A stretch of 64,000 bases of DNA from Micropterix aruncella. Its lineage: Eukaryota; Arthropoda; Insecta; Lepidoptera; Micropterigidae. Under the pieces are notes generated by a model. The model did not search any database. It was not told the DNA's origin and saw nothing but the letters and a program-made list of their open reading frames with translations. Each line of letters starts with the position of its first letter. The stretch's first letter is position 1. The DNA is taken from the NCBI GenBank assembly GCA_944548615.1, contig OX155952.1:39304350-39368349 (forward strand), given 5' to 3'. This document shows, in pieces, positions 22,250 to 33,709 of this stretch. Position numbers and translations under genes: made by a program.

Positions 22250-23016
22250 CTACTAACGATTATTTTTTCAACAAAGTGGTAGGGATTGCAGACAAATTAA
22301 TACTTAGGTATTTAAGGTATGTAAGCACAAATGTCAGTTAGGTACGGTGTGTGAATGATGAATTATTTTTATTAAATAGAAAAAACAATAATAATATAGT
22401 TATCATAATAATAATATCGATTGTACTTCTTGTTTTTAACTCGCTGACCTATCGCAGAAACTAAATAATCTTATAAGTACTTATCTAACTTGGCTCGATG
22501 CCCGTCTCTACGTAACGGACGTAATACGCCGGTCTGCCGTGCGATGAATTATATTTTTTTCACTCAGATTTTACAAAAGCAGTCCGACAAAAATATATGT
22601 CTGTAATTTAGGTAAATGTGGCTTTCAGAATATATTTTTTTCATATCGATACCACTTATGGTTAAAAAGTAAACTATGTATAAGTATAAAAAAGATGTCA
22701 ACAATTTTTGGATTTTACCAATTATTTCATAATTTTTCTATGGATAGGTATTTTTTTCTTTGAGAAATGAGTTTGTCACTACTGAATTATCCGGAAATGA
22801 TATACCACTTTCCCTGGTAACTATAGTCCGAGAGATATAGGGCTCAAAGTGACGCGCGGCGGAATCAAATTTGCACCCCCTCCCCCCGCTACCCCCGGGG
22901 TGGTCCCCGATGGCTCCCGGTCTAAATCCACTCAGGACCACCTAAGGAATAGTTGTGCCAAGTATGAGCCTTTAATCACAAAATGCAGGGTACATCGCAC
23001 TAAATCCCCAGCTAAA
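22250..23016 (-). repeat. Right arm of the long inverted repeat
   Basis: The inverse of the left arm, ending TAAATCCCCAGCT at the outer side. The C-rich block is CCCCCTCCCCCCGCTACCCC here versus a G-run in the left arm. Divergence between arms argues against a recent inverted duplication. Confidence 0.88.
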
Positions 23017-23739
23017 AGGGCGGCTGCATATCAGGTGATATGAATTTTGTAAGTCTTGATATAAAGGCATTTCAACAAATTTCGATTAATAATTGATTTG
23101 TGTAAATTCAATAGAGAACATATATTCATTAGACTGACGAAGTTGTCTTTGTAAAGGATCGAGTTAAAACATCCAAACCTTTTACAGTCTCTTAAAAAAA
23201 TAATCCTAACGACAAACACCCACGATCCTCGTTCGAAGAATTAGTAAAAAAACCTGTCTTGATTGCCTCCTAAGGTTAATAATAACAAAAGGCTCTCAGA
23301 AATGTAAATTAGATATTCTCCGAATGCGATCTACCCTTGGGATGGGGCATTTTGTATATCTGATTTTAAAATATTTAATATATAAAATTATATATCCGAA
23401 AAACTCGATCCGATCGACTCGAAAAACACTTAACGAGCTAAAACCTATCTTTAAAAATAAAACTACCATTTGACTAAAAATATACCTCAAGAGACGTTTA
23501 ATAAATGCTTTCATCCTATCAATAAAATTACTTTCTGAGTAGGTATATCATTATTATTAACAATAATAATATTATTAGTATTATTTTTATTTATATCTAA
23601 AATATAATAGATATTTTTTTGCGACGACTGATAATATTCAGTTGATAAAATTGACTATTAATTAATCAATATTAATACCGAGCTTAATGTATTTTGTTAG
23701 TTTTCGTGTTAGGTCTCTAACGAAAATATACAGGCAGTC

Positions 23740-24450
23740 TCAGAACTAGACCGACAGACTTTAGCTGGCGATAGCTTTGGTCAACACCCACCTAATTAAC
23801 AAGACATGCGATCAGCAAAATCTCATAATTTTCAAGTTATACTACATTTTCCAAAACATGAAAAATCGCCGCCTAACGTCATTCTTTTGGCCCTTTTAAG
23901 TAAAAAAATCCTTTAATTAATAACTATTTCCATGATAATATTCTGAAATGGTTACACTATCCGTAATTACCCTTAATTCTCCAAATCAAATAATAAATGT
24001 ATCGAAAATTTACTACTACATATTTTTCCCTTTCGAACAAAAATAGCAATTTACTCGTAGGTTATAAAGAAAGCGTAGAACATTTTTAAAATTGCCATAA
24101 AACAAGGAAGTTTTTGAGTACGTTTAAAAAAAGTGCTAGATACATTTTTTCGTAACCACTGTTTAAAGTTTATCAACAAAAAAAAACAGGAAAAAAATAC
24201 AAAGAATAGTGAATTTTTGTTACATTTTTTTTTTTGAGAATTAAAGGTAATTACGGATAGTGTAACTATTTGAGAATATTGTTATGTAAAAAGTTACCAA
24301 TAAACGGTTTTTTTTCTCAAGAGAGTCAAAAGAGTGACTTAAGACAGCGATTTTTCATTGTTTTCCAAAATCTAGTCTAACTTGAAACCGATGAGATTTT
24401 GTTCACGACTAAAGCTATCACCACCTTAAGTCTGTCGAATCAATTCTGGA
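23740..24450. mobile_element. Foldback element with ~230-bp arms
   Basis: Left arm from CGACAGACTTTAGCTGGCG (23,750) to CGTAATTACCCTTAATTCTC (23,990); right arm is its inverse, from GAGAATTAAAGGTAATTACG (24,237) to CACCTTAAGTCTGTCG (24,440). The middle is AT-rich without coding potential. Arms are about 80% identical by eye. No target-site duplication is evident. Confidence 0.85.
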
Positions 24451-25485
24451 ACATGCTGTATATGACTATATATCTATTATTTTAATTGTAATTTCAGTTA
24501 CGTTATATTGTACCTTATTCAAAAAGTACTTCACTTAGGTTGTATTAGCGACATAACTGTTGATACTTTCATCGACTTTATCTAATATTATATACACTGA
24601 AATTGTAAATTTATAATGTAATAATGTTGAAATTGTAAATTCGAGAAAATACATTTGTAGGTAATATTACAAGAAATAAATAATTTTAAAAAATGATACG
24701 TAAATAAAAAAACCGTATATATAAATATAAACGTATATATAAATCGCATGATCTGCATGCATGCAGATTTTTATTATCTAATGACAATATTATATTATAT
24801 CGATTATATATCTAATGACAATAACGAAGATAGCAAATACAGATAGAGTTTGAAAGGCGATGCCAGAGATCAAGCTTCGCGGCGCTCTCGAAATGCTATC
24901 GTCTCCTTTTAATTTGTTTATTTTATTTAGAGCATTCATGAAATTACATTTTATAAAATAATATACGTTTAAAAAGCCATATACGTTTAAAACTGGTAAA
25001 AGTAATAAAGAAAAACTAATAAATATAAGTCAAATTATGTTCAAGTAGATAATAAACATGAACATGTGGCGTTAGAGAGGATGTGAAGGTAATGTGTCAG
25101 CGTAAGTGAGAAAGGTAGTGTTTGTGTGCGTGTGTATAGTGTACGAAGTATCACAAAGATGCATTTTGTACAATATTGCCATTTTATACAGTTACGAATT
25201 ATGTTCATTAGGTTAATTTTTCGTTGTGTCGTCGCATAAATCAATTTAGAAGAGAATTATTACTAAGGGAAACCGAATTTTGACGTTTGGTGCTGAGATC
25301 GAGTGCAATGGTATTACCGTCAAATCATTGAATGGAATTGTGTTATGTCTAATCGAAAAAAATACTATACTTGTCTTTCCGACGTAATCGTGTCATGGCA
25401 GACAGGTTTAACAGTGTAATACAATAAATCGTCGATCTATATGTGAGAAGTTTTCCGTTTTTTATTGTTAATGGTGGAAAATTAC
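24451..25485. other. AT-rich sequence without gene
   Basis: Contains a GTGTGTGCGTGTG stretch near 25,115-25,135 and ATATAAACG repeats near 24,715-24,745. No recognisable element. Confidence 0.4.
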
Positions 25486-25640
25486 GCTCCGGATCGTTCT
25501 GTCGATGTCCCAAAGGGCTCAAATTGCTTAGTTATCTTGTAATTCTCATTGCAGTGGCATCTCGTAGGCGTGGGTTGATGATTTTATACGGTGATACTTC
25601 TAACGTGCTTATAGTAGTGATTCCTCCCATTTGACAATTT
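25486..25640 (+). repeat. Short repeat shared with 27,415-27,515
   Basis: GCTCAAATTGCTTAGTTATC, CATTGCAGTGGCATCTCGTAG and GGCGTGGGTTGATGATTTTA recur with few changes at 27,420-27,500. A second shared segment (CCCTGAAAAGTTTGCTTG) is at 26,231-26,250 and 27,643-27,662. The pair suggests two copies of one element whose body has been disrupted. Confidence 0.7.
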
Positions 25641-26150
25641 TAATCTTTTTTTAATCTTTTTGTGAAGAATTTACTGCTTAATTTCCATAGAAACAAACAC
25701 CTAAAACCTAGAAGCCAGCAAACGCGTAATACAAGAAATGCAAAAAAACAAAACTATCTAATTCCACATGTAAAAACGACGTTAGCTCAACGACAAATTT
25801 ATTTTCTGGGACCTAAAATTTACAACTGTATTGATGAAAAGATTAAAAACATAAGGATAATAAATACGTTTAAACAGAAAATCAATTCCTGGTTATTAGA
25901 GTTGGGCCCATCAAAATTAAACGACGAATTACTGATAATTGCTCTTTGAAAGGTTATGTATGTATTTTTATGTCTAGCTCATCTAGATACAGGCCTTAGT
26001 TGACCTAGTTAGATGAGTTTTAGGCAGGTGCCAAACACGATGTGACGGTTTCTCTGAACTGTTTATGTTTGATTCTTGAACTTGTTTGGTATAATTAGTC
26101 GTAACCATTGTAAATAGTACTTATAAATAAAAATAAATCGTTGGTACAGT
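25641..26150 (+). mobile_element. LINE 3' end: C-terminal coding fragment plus 3' UTR
   Basis: Codons 25,662-25,949 read NYLIPHVKTTLAQRQIYFLG, PKIYNCIDEKI, and FKQKINSWLLELG before TGA. This is the C-terminal 'P..KT..AQRQ..Y.GPK.YN.......I.....FK..I..WLL' region of Jockey/CR1-type ORF2, as in the copies at 28.7 and 59.5 kb. The 3' UTR contains GGCCTTAGTTGACCTAGTTAG and ends near ATAAATAAAAATAAATCG. The copy is strongly 5'-truncated, with no RT domain. Confidence 0.8.
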
Positions 26151-26439
26151 AACCTATTTTATTTTTTTATTTTGTCCCATATACACAACTAAAACAAACA
26201 TCTCGCGAACGAAGTTATTAGTTTTTAATATGCCCTGAAAAGTTTGCTTGTTGGCATGTACGAGGTCTCACATATGTGGTATACTCGCATTGGTCTCCCA
26301 AACGCGACGAGATGCGGCATTTTCCTTTTTACCATTGCGACTGTTGGAAGTTTTTCTCTAAGTGCATTATTTCATCTTTCCTCCCGCGAATCAAACAGTT
26401 GATTTCGCTTCAGCACTTTGCATAGCCGACTTTATTTGT

Positions 26440-26890
26440 TAGTAATGCTGAAAACCCACTTCGTTCGCGGCGATATCGAGACGGAGAAGCGTCCGCCCGG
26501 CCCAGCAGCGAGCTTTATTGAGTCGACTGAAAAAGTTTGGAAGGCGCGAAGCTGTACGGGCGGCTGAAAAACTTGCCTCTCGACGGAAAGTTGGCCGCCG
26601 CCTGAGCGAGCGTGACATTAACGCGGAGCGGCGGCACTCGTCAAAACGAAAATATAAAGGAAGCATTCTCAATTATTCACGTCAGACATATTGGTCGGGT
26701 TTAGAGCTACACACCCGGACTCATCCCCATCCCCCCCACCCTCCTACCCGACTCCTCCTCTTTCCTCTACCACCACGCTGTCTCAGACCTCTTCGAACTT
26801 TAGCTGGGCAGGCAGGCTGTACTTCACTCCCAGTCTCCTTGGGTTATTTACTAACCTACCAGTACAATGGTGAATAGCTCTTTCCGGCTG
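26440..26890. other. GC-rich block with long overlapping frames
   Basis: Positions 26,465-26,650 are CpG-rich and give an Arg/Ala/Lys-rich plus-strand frame of 119 codons from 26,518 that turns into a Pro/Leu-rich tail over a C/T-rich tract (26,715-26,790). I do not recognise it. Composition explains it as well as coding does. Confidence 0.3.
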
Positions 26891-26929
26891 CTCATCGTCG
26901 ATCTACAGCGCGAGTTTAAATGTACCGAT

Positions 26930-27100
26930 ACCCTTAAACTGGGTAAATCAGTACGAGCAAAGAAAACAACTTTTTATAAAAATAAAAAAAATGGAAAACT
27001 AAATTTTTTGAAAAAAAAATGAAAAGCGTTGAGCGCGGTGCGCCCTGGCAGTATGTGAAATATCGCGAATATTGTTTATTCAAAAGATTAAGTTTTCCTA
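26930..27100 (+). repeat. Partial copy of foldback MITE family A
   Basis: GGGTAAATCAGTACGAGCAA AG... matches the left arm and interior of the 15.2-kb element (GTTGAGCGCG, AATATCGCGAATATTGTTTA). Only one arm is present. Confidence 0.7.
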
Positions 27101-28018
27101 ATTTTACGTAATTTTTGAAATCAAATTATTATTAACCCTTTAAGGACCATAAGCTTTGCGGTAGAGTATGGAAATTGATACATAAAACTGTTAAAGGGTG
27201 ATGTAAATAACATGAATGTCAAGTTTTGTGAAAATTATTATAATTAAATAGATTTTGTATAAATTGATTGGATGCATGAGGGTCTAGGTCTAAGTATCTT
27301 CGAAATAGCTGCATTCGTTTCCATACGACTTCTAACAATTGATTTGTACAACGTGCGCATAACCCGAATATTAATGAATTGTTTGTATTACCGACAAACG
27401 TTTTTTGTCCATGTACCGAGGGCTCAAATTGCTTAGTTTTCTTGTAATTATCATTGCAGGGCATCCCGTAGGCGTGAGTTGATGATTTTATCCGGTGTTT
27501 CCTTTTAAGCGCTTAGTAGTGATTTCTTGCAAATAACTTAACTCTTTGTCAGTTTTAATTGTTGATAGAATAAACTATTTTTTTTCTCCTGTTTACACCA
27601 AAAAAAGAAACTTTTCGTGAATAAAGTTATTTAGTTATTTCCATGCCCTGAAAAGTTTGTTTGTTGGAGTGCACGAGAGCGATGATAAAGCGATGATATT
27701 TGATTTTGCCATAGCGGACAATGTTTCCCTTCATTTTCAGAATACCTACGCATAGTCTCCTAATGGGTCAAGGCCTACCTAAGCTGATGATGCCGCTTTC
27801 AACCGACTTTCCTGTGCTCGACCGCCATTCCAGCAACTTTATACCCTATGAAATAGAAGACTATCATGATTGCTTGACATCATATCATAGTATTTTTTTA
27901 TGTTATTATATATAATCTCTAAAACTTTCGCGGTTAATTGCCAGTATTTACTTTTAAAATCGACCAAAAAGTTGCGGCGCAGTTTTTTACGCGCGAGGGC
28001 TGGCTTTCGTCCGGTTTA

Positions 28019-28220
28019 CCTCTAGAATGTGAGGCGACCAGCTCGGGTTACCTACGGCAAAATGCATATAAATTTATATTTACACACACATTTACATAGA
28101 GCGGGGTTTACTATAGAGCTATACTATTACTATAGAGCGGATTACTATAGAGCGGCGCACATTTACATTTATATAAATTTATATACATTTTGCCGTAGGT
28201 AACGCCTCACATTCTAGGGG
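28019..28220. mobile_element. piggyBac-like MITE, 202 bp
   Basis: Inverted ends CCTCTAGAATGTGAGGCG (28,019) and CGCCTCACATTCTAGGGG (28,203) are followed inward by the inverted pair GGTTACCTACGGCAAAATG and CATTTTGCCGTAGGTAAC. TTAA flanks the right end (28,221-28,224) and TTTA the left (28,015-28,018), a one-base change. An internal ACTATAGAGCGG motif is repeated three times. Non-autonomous. Confidence 0.8.
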
Positions 28221-28224
28221 TTAA

Positions 28225-29125
28225 GCCTAAAAATGCACTGTCATACCATCCAAAAAGTGGATTCTGTTATATATTTGGGCATATTAATTGATTCTAATCT
28301 TAGCTGGGAACTACAAATAGAAACCTTTAAGAAAAGGACTAGAACATTGCTATATGTTTCTGTGAGCTGTGAAATGTGCTATCGAAGGCGAATTTGAGAA
28401 TGGTTCACATTGCATTCTGCCAGGTTTTATGGGTTTAGGGAATAATTGGTTTGGGTGCCTGTACTAAGTTGGCTCTTGATACTCTTCAGAAGGCTCAGAA
28501 ACTTGTATTGAAAGTCATTAATAAAAAACCTCCCCGATGTAGTTTAGAGCAACTGTTTAACGAGTTGCATGTACTTGATAAAAGGCAAATATTAGTTAAA
28601 AAGCTACTCGTTCATTTTCATAAACATAGAAATGACCAAGTACGTAGCCAGCAAATAAAAACTACGAGGGCTGGAGAAGTTTTAAATATTGAGATACCTC
28701 GGGTAAGAACGACATTCGCACACAGGCAGGCTTGGTACACTGCTCATTACATGTACAATAAAACTTGAAGAACCTGTTAGATAGTTTCAAAAATATAATT
28801 ATTTAATTATTATTGGAGTTGGGGCCTTTTGAAACGAAGAAAGTACTGACAATTGTAGATTAATTTGTTTAAAATATTATATCTATGAAAGATGTCAATC
28901 TATCTATTGTTATTGTTATGATTAGTATTTAATCTTTAAATAGGTAGTAAATACTGGGTACGTTTTTCTAAAAATCTCTACATAACATGTATTTTTTATA
29001 CGTCAACTCGCAATCCAAATTACGCCGTAAATAGCACATCTATGGTACAGGCGTAAGCTTAGTTAGATGTATTGTGATAGGGCTCCAGGATGCATGGGAA
29101 TGAAATAAACCAATTTGTCTCATTA
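28225..29125 (+). mobile_element. LINE C-terminal fragment plus 3' UTR
   Basis: Coding starts directly after the MITE's right TTAA: IQKVDSVIYLGILIDSNLSW and ELQIETFKKRTRTLLYV in one frame, then, after a frameshift, GACTKLALDTLQKAQKLVLK, PPRCSLEQLFNELHVLDKRQ and IPRVRTTFAHRQAWYTAHYM. This spans from the end of the RT thumb to the C-terminus of a Jockey/CR1-type ORF2. Stops occur near 28,395 and at 28,766. The tail region to 29,125 is AT-rich and ends before AATAAACCAATTTG. A junction at the MITE suggests the MITE or a deletion cut the 5' part. Confidence 0.82.
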
Positions 29126-29447
29126 TTTTAATTCAAATGTTTAATAATATTTTAATTCAAACAGTGGCGTTACATCATAGGGTGAAATGTTAGCGGCAAA
29201 ATTAATCCATCAAAATATCAACTGTTACAAATGCATGCAAATTACCGCCGATTCTGTGGATGCGTTCAAATATCAATAAAATAAATAAAAGAGAAGATTT
29301 TTTTTTCTAGTGTAAGTATAGTTGAAATATACGATATAAAATATGAAATAAATAAATAAACAAATAGGAAAACTCAACGCCAGCCAGAGACAGACCCGTA
29401 CAGAATGACATTAAGGTAGCAGTCAGCTATATAGCTCTCGTACGTAC

Positions 29448-29720
29448 TTACGAATGGTTCTCCACCGGCAACAACATCATGACTTTATATTTAGATTGGA
29501 ATTGTAAGGTGAGGAGTGAGGAGCAAGAAGTGAGTAGAAGTAGGGAGAGGGGGGGGGGGGTGTCCGCCGGAGGGACGACCGCGTCGCGACGTCTCTTCGC
29601 GAGGGGAGACAGAAATAGCAACGCACGTGCGCGAGCGCCAGCCGACTTGACTGCGTCGACGCGTGCGCACACAACGCCGCCCATCGCTAATCTACTCCTA
29701 CGTACACGAGGGGACATACC
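29448..29720. other. GC-rich, CpG-dense block
   Basis: A run of ten G at 29,550 and dense CpG from 29,565 to 29,690. Arg/Ser-rich frames on both strands lack family resemblance. Possibly the body of a GC-rich repeat or a CpG cluster. Confidence 0.35.
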
Positions 29721-30422
29721 GGGGATTCAGTTAATCCGAAACATGGCAAACTGCCTGTTTGTTACTTCTGCTACACCTGGTTCTCTCAATAATCACTGTT
29801 GCAACAGAGCGCGACTCAGCAAAAGAGTTATGACTCCATTGAAAGAAGATGCACCAATCTCGCGTTGAAATTCCCGTGAACAATGGCGAAAACTATCAAT
29901 TTATTCTCCATTAATTCTACCAAGATTGTCTAGTTATCTTTTCTACAAAAAAATACCTTTACAACTTACATAAATGATTTTAATTCAACAAATAATTCAA
30001 ATAAAATGGATCTAGATGATAGTTTTTCCCGACGCTTTGGGCAAAGCTACATTTGCCGTCTTTGCAGGGAATTAACTGGGTGTTGTATAGGGTAGTTCAA
30101 TTTCTACCACCGCGACGCCAGCTGACGCAGATTGGTGGGGGAGAGGGGTGCAAACTTTTTGAGTTTTGAGAACCTAACTATCCATTACCAATTAAAAATA
30201 CAAATATCTTTATAGATTTAGGACCAGATGAAAACAGTAACTTCCTCGTCTACCATACAACAATGCATGTATGCATGAATTTTTTTTAAATATTGTTCTT
30301 TCACTGGGGTATACAAATATGATTATGATTATAATATTGGACATCTAGACATACATAGTATATCCACTTATTGTATCTACAATTACATTTTCGTTTTCGT
30401 GTGAGAAATTTAGGCTGATATT

Positions 30423-30721
30423 GGGCTCGATTGCGTTTCTTCGTGAACTAAAATCAGAAATTAGTCCGTGTGAACGAGACAGGGCAATACGCTAGAGCGG
30501 AGTGTGAGATGACCGGTTGTCACTTTTTCGCATTAAAACTGCCCGCCAAGGTCAAATCTTACACCGCACGAAATATGCTCGAATTTATTCGCACGAGTAT
30601 AAGTTCGGCAGGTAGTATTTATCGACGATCGTTCGTTTCATATTCCGCTCTAACGTATTGCTCTGTCTCGTTCGCTTGGACTAATTTTAGTTTTAGTTCA
30701 CAAAGGAACGCAATCGGGCCC
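30423..30721. mobile_element. MITE with ~84-bp inverted arms
   Basis: Arms GGGCTCGATTGCGTTTCTTC ... (30,423-30,511) and the inverse of GGGCCCGATTGCGTTCCTTT (30,638-30,721) agree at about 85%. They share GTGAACTAAAA, AATTAGTCC, AACGAGACAG, GCAATACG and AGAGCGGA in order. ATT lies on both outer sides, possibly a 3-bp duplication as used by PIF/Harbinger-type elements, but the class is not settled. No transposase. Confidence 0.85.
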
Positions 30722-30869
30722 ATTATCGGTAAATAGCAATTATTGCAACCCCTCACGCTCTTCGCGATGTTTTTAATATAGATAATAAATAGAATGGGGA
30801 ACTCATTTATTTATATCACGTCTTTTTGAAAGAAAAGTTTTACTAACTTTATTTCTATGTGTAATTTCA

Positions 30870-31390
30870 ATTATCTGCTTCTATTTGTAAGATAAGATTT
30901 GAACCAATTGTTGGTTTTCTCTGGCATTCCATATAAATCAAGTTTGGCTACGAGTTTGTTGTCCACGTGGTCAATGCCTTACTATAATTACGGAATACAG
31001 ACACTGATCGCGACTTGTCGTTTAAGTCTTTAGAAATTTTATCTTTGAGCTCATACATTGCTGTGATATAGGATTTGTTCCTACGAAAACCATACTGGAC
31101 TGCATACCTATATTACACTCTTTTTCTATAAGAAATTTACCAATCGTTTAGTGATTACTTTATCGAGATTTTTGAAGTAATGAGAGAAGTTTGAAAGTAA
31201 TGGTATTAGCCTGTAGTTAGCCGTGCATTTTTTCTCCCTTCTTATATATTAGTATAACGTTGGCTATTTTGAAGCAATCTGGAAAGACTATTTTTTAAGA
31301 TTTATTTAAAAAATCGCAAATTGTTTGTACTAGCTCAGGTAGGCATTCTTTTAAACCTAATAGTGGGAATTATTATCAGCTTCATATATT
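30870..31390 (-). pseudogene. LINE reverse transcriptase fragment
   Basis: On the minus strand the pieces IVIPLFKKGEK (31,215-31,250), YGFRRNKSI (near 31,090), and HVDNKLVAKLDLYGMPEKTN followed by NWFKSYL (30,895-30,975) are RT blocks of a Jockey/CR1-type element in the right order. The fragment is split by stops and frameshifts. Neither the FADD active site nor the C-terminus is present. Confidence 0.8.
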
Positions 31391-31770
31391 CAAATATCGT
31401 AATCTCCAGACAACACGGTTTGCAATACCTAGACATCTTGTAAAACGAGGCGACAAGGTTAACAACAAGGTTGAGCAATACCTAGACATCTTGTAAAAAC
31501 TGCAATAGATTGTGACTTTGATGTGCCGTGTGATTCATCGTTCTGAATCCCAGCAGAGTGAAGCTGTATAATGGCACGTTGATCTAAAGCCGCCCGTGGG
31601 TGTATTCGTACACGTGACAGGTCATCATTTAAAAGAATCGCGGAGAATCAAGAAAGATTTTACGCGTGCACTAGATGTCCCATACAGCCGGTACGATTTG
31701 CGAATAAAGCCGGAGTTACTCATGCCGGTCGCGTTTGACTATCTACCTTATTATTAAATGTGCGTGAAAG

Positions 31771-31805
<35 letters not shown>

Positions 31806-31829
31806 GGTGTGTGTGTGTGTGTCTGTGTG
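31771..31829 (+). repeat. (GT)n-(GA)n-(GT)n microsatellite
   Basis: A compound dinucleotide repeat: about 8 GT, 10 GA, then 10 GT units. The coding-like frame over it is an artefact. Confidence 0.95.
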
Positions 31830-32689
31830 ATGCTTTCATGCCTGTGTGTCTTTATCGTGTGGAATTATTACACATCAGTCTTTCACCTGGTTTTACCACT
31901 ACCTTATTGACAGCTTCAACTTTTGATATCAACATTTACTGTATGTGTGTATATAAAGCCGACTGTATATGTGTATGTATATATACCGATATGTAAATGT
32001 GTAGGTATGTGTAAATATAAAATATGTAATAATAAAATATTACTTTTATTCTATGTATTTTATGTAAATAAACAAATGCTACCGCAAATTACGTAAACTA
32101 CAATACATTACATAGGGGAATGGGCCCAAAGCGGACATTGGGCCTAAAAAGGGTATCCTCGTGTATACAGTCATTTAAAAAAATTGTCATACTCTCGTAC
32201 CGCGAGGGTAAAGCCTTCGTCTCTGTCACCTTGCTGCAGTCATCCTGTTCGCCTGCGAGCACGCGTTTAGAATCTGTGCAAAAAAATGTTTTAATACGAT
32301 GTTTTAAAAAAAAATCGAGGTATCTTACTTGTGTTTATTTTTGTGTTATTTACATATGTTATTATTACAACACATTCGTTATTGAGTGTTTATCTGGTTG
32401 TGATTTGGTTGCATTTACGTTTACATTTCTCGAAATTTTCAGGTTAGTTCTTGATGGCAACTACTTAGTGTTGAAAAAAACACGTGCCCGCTTTAGGACC
32501 CCCCCCCCCCCCTGCGGGCAAAGCGGGCATTCGTGGGAGTTTGGTGATTTGCCTTATATGTTTCTGTTTTTGGTGTTTTGGCATATTTACCAAACATTAT
32601 TCAAAATCCTCAAATCAAGCTTTTCAATATAAGACATAAATTTATTTATGTCATTCCCATGAAAAATAATATTACCTTTCTCTTAATGG
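31830..32689. other. AT-rich sequence with a poly-C tract; no gene identified
   Basis: A 170-codon plus-strand frame (32,120-32,632) has no recognisable domain; its proline run comes from 14 C at 32,499. The words GGGCCCAAAGCGGACATT (32,127) and GGGCAAAGCGGGCATTCG (32,515) are direct near-repeats near both ends, so the segment may be a repeat unit. Confidence 0.35.
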
Positions 32690-33027
32690 GCCCGCTTCCC
32701 GGCGGCTGAGCACCAACCGGGCGCGTCTGCAGGTGGCGGATAGGAGAATGCCCGAGAAGACACCCCGGTTCGAGAGCCAATAACCCGAGTGCCGGGTGCT
32801 CCTCGGGTAGTGGTGGCTAATACACTGAGTGGAAGGCGCCACCGCGGACCAACTCTCCGAACCGAGAAGTTAGCTACCGTGCTAATGGCTGCATGGCGCA
32901 GGGGGTGCTGAGTCGCTTACGGTGCCTCCCCGATACCGGGCGACCTCCAGGTAGTATGAGCCAAGCCCTGGTCATACGCGGCTCTGTCCGGGTGATATCG
33001 CACTACCGCGGAAATCGTGGGAACAAA

Positions 33028-33369
33028 ATGGAACAAATAAATAGTACATTACCAAAAATGAACCTAATAGAAGCACTCCAGGGGGTGGATTTGTCACAAA
33101 GCGAACAACCGGAGACATCCAATGCGGGGGCGGGCCCATCAAAAAGCCCACCTAAAACCTGCATTAGATATAATGGCGCCACAAGGCGCCGTTACAAAAA
33201 ATATATAAGAGAGGGGCTAATATCCAACAACCGAGCCTCCAGTGCTAACTCTAAGCCGAAGGACGGGATCGCAGAGGCCCCTGTGGCGCCCAAACGCCCC
33301 AGACAGGTGCCAAACACTCCAAGCCCCTCCCATCAGGCGACAGGGAAAAGACCGAAAGTCTCCGAATAA
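33028..33369 (+). pseudogene. ORF1-like protein, N-terminal part
   Basis: From an ATG at 33,028 the frame gives 113 residues. It contains YNGATRRRYKKYIREG (about residues 49-64), a basic segment that I know from insect proteins with a DUF4780-type domain, and then a Lys/Pro-rich linker (VAPKRPRQVPNTPSPS). The frame is open further upstream to 32,893, but the ATG after ACAAA is the better start. It ends in TAA where the next domain continues in another frame, so a frameshift is likely. These proteins are often found in repetitive loci and are thought to bind nucleic acid; that role is inference. Confidence 0.5.
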
Positions 33370-33692
33370 GGTTGTCTTCCGCCCAGGTCAGTAAAGGACA
33401 CCTCAGGCTAGCTCTCATAATAAGGGGCTACCCTGACAAAAAAAAACTTGAAGCCGGTGCCATAATCAAGGTGGCCATCATGGAAATTCCTGATGGCAAT
33501 AAAACACAATCCTTTACCGGCAGCTGGGAGAGGGACGGTGAACTCGTCCTCTGCGGCGGCCAGCGAGATACTGCTAAAATTATGAAAACACCCTCGAGCG
33601 TACGCACCTGGTCGCGCGGCCCGACGCGGCCAGGCTGCCAGTGCGCGCCTGGGCCAAGTCTGCGTGGTGGCGGGTTAGCTTGTAGCAGTTAA
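33370..33692 (+). pseudogene. ORF1-like protein, C-terminal domain fragment
   Basis: Continues the previous frame after a shift: QVSKGHLRLALIIRGYPDKK, IPDGNKTQSFTGSWERDGEL and VLCGGQRDTAKIM. The pattern '(L)RLALI..GYP', 'IP.....FTGSW.RDG.LVL' fits the start of a DUF4780-like domain as I remember it. The remainder turns Arg/Ala-rich and looks frameshifted. Confidence 0.5.
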
Positions 33693-33709
33693 CAACTCCA
33701 AAGCGTTGA

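Larger units (their letters stand above)
18139..23016. mobile_element. Long-inverted-repeat unit enclosing a decayed gene
   Basis: Two inverted arms of about 770 bp (18,139-18,905 and 22,250-23,016) enclose about 3.3 kb. The interior holds two GC-rich repeat copies, a decayed gene of an uncharacterised metazoan family (20,005-21,420), and a 0.5-kb repeat. Arms start and end at the same outer word (AGCTGGGGATTTAGTGC), which suggests they are true termini and not a random inversion. No clear target-site duplication was found outside the arms. Class unknown: long terminal arms are seen in Polintons, foldback elements and some other DNA transposons. A segmental inverted duplication is the alternative. 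Confidence 0.5.
32690..33700 (+). mobile_element. 5' end of a retroelement: GC-rich leader plus ORF1-like frames
   Basis: A sharp change from AT-rich to GC-rich sequence begins at GGGCCCGCTTCCCGGCGG (32,688). About 340 bp of leader are followed by an ORF1-like protein (next entries). The block ends as abruptly near 33,700. GC content and a leader rich in CGGGTGCC-type words mark it as a different source from its surroundings. No reverse transcriptase follows, so the 3' part is missing, which is unusual because LINEs normally lose the 5' end. Confidence 0.6.

Noticed and set aside
32688..32800. HDV-like self-cleaving ribozyme at the retroelement 5' end
   Set aside because: Such ribozymes are known at 5' ends of several LINEs and the segment is GC-rich, but I could not pair the helices of the double pseudoknot by eye. 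A covariance-model search would decide.
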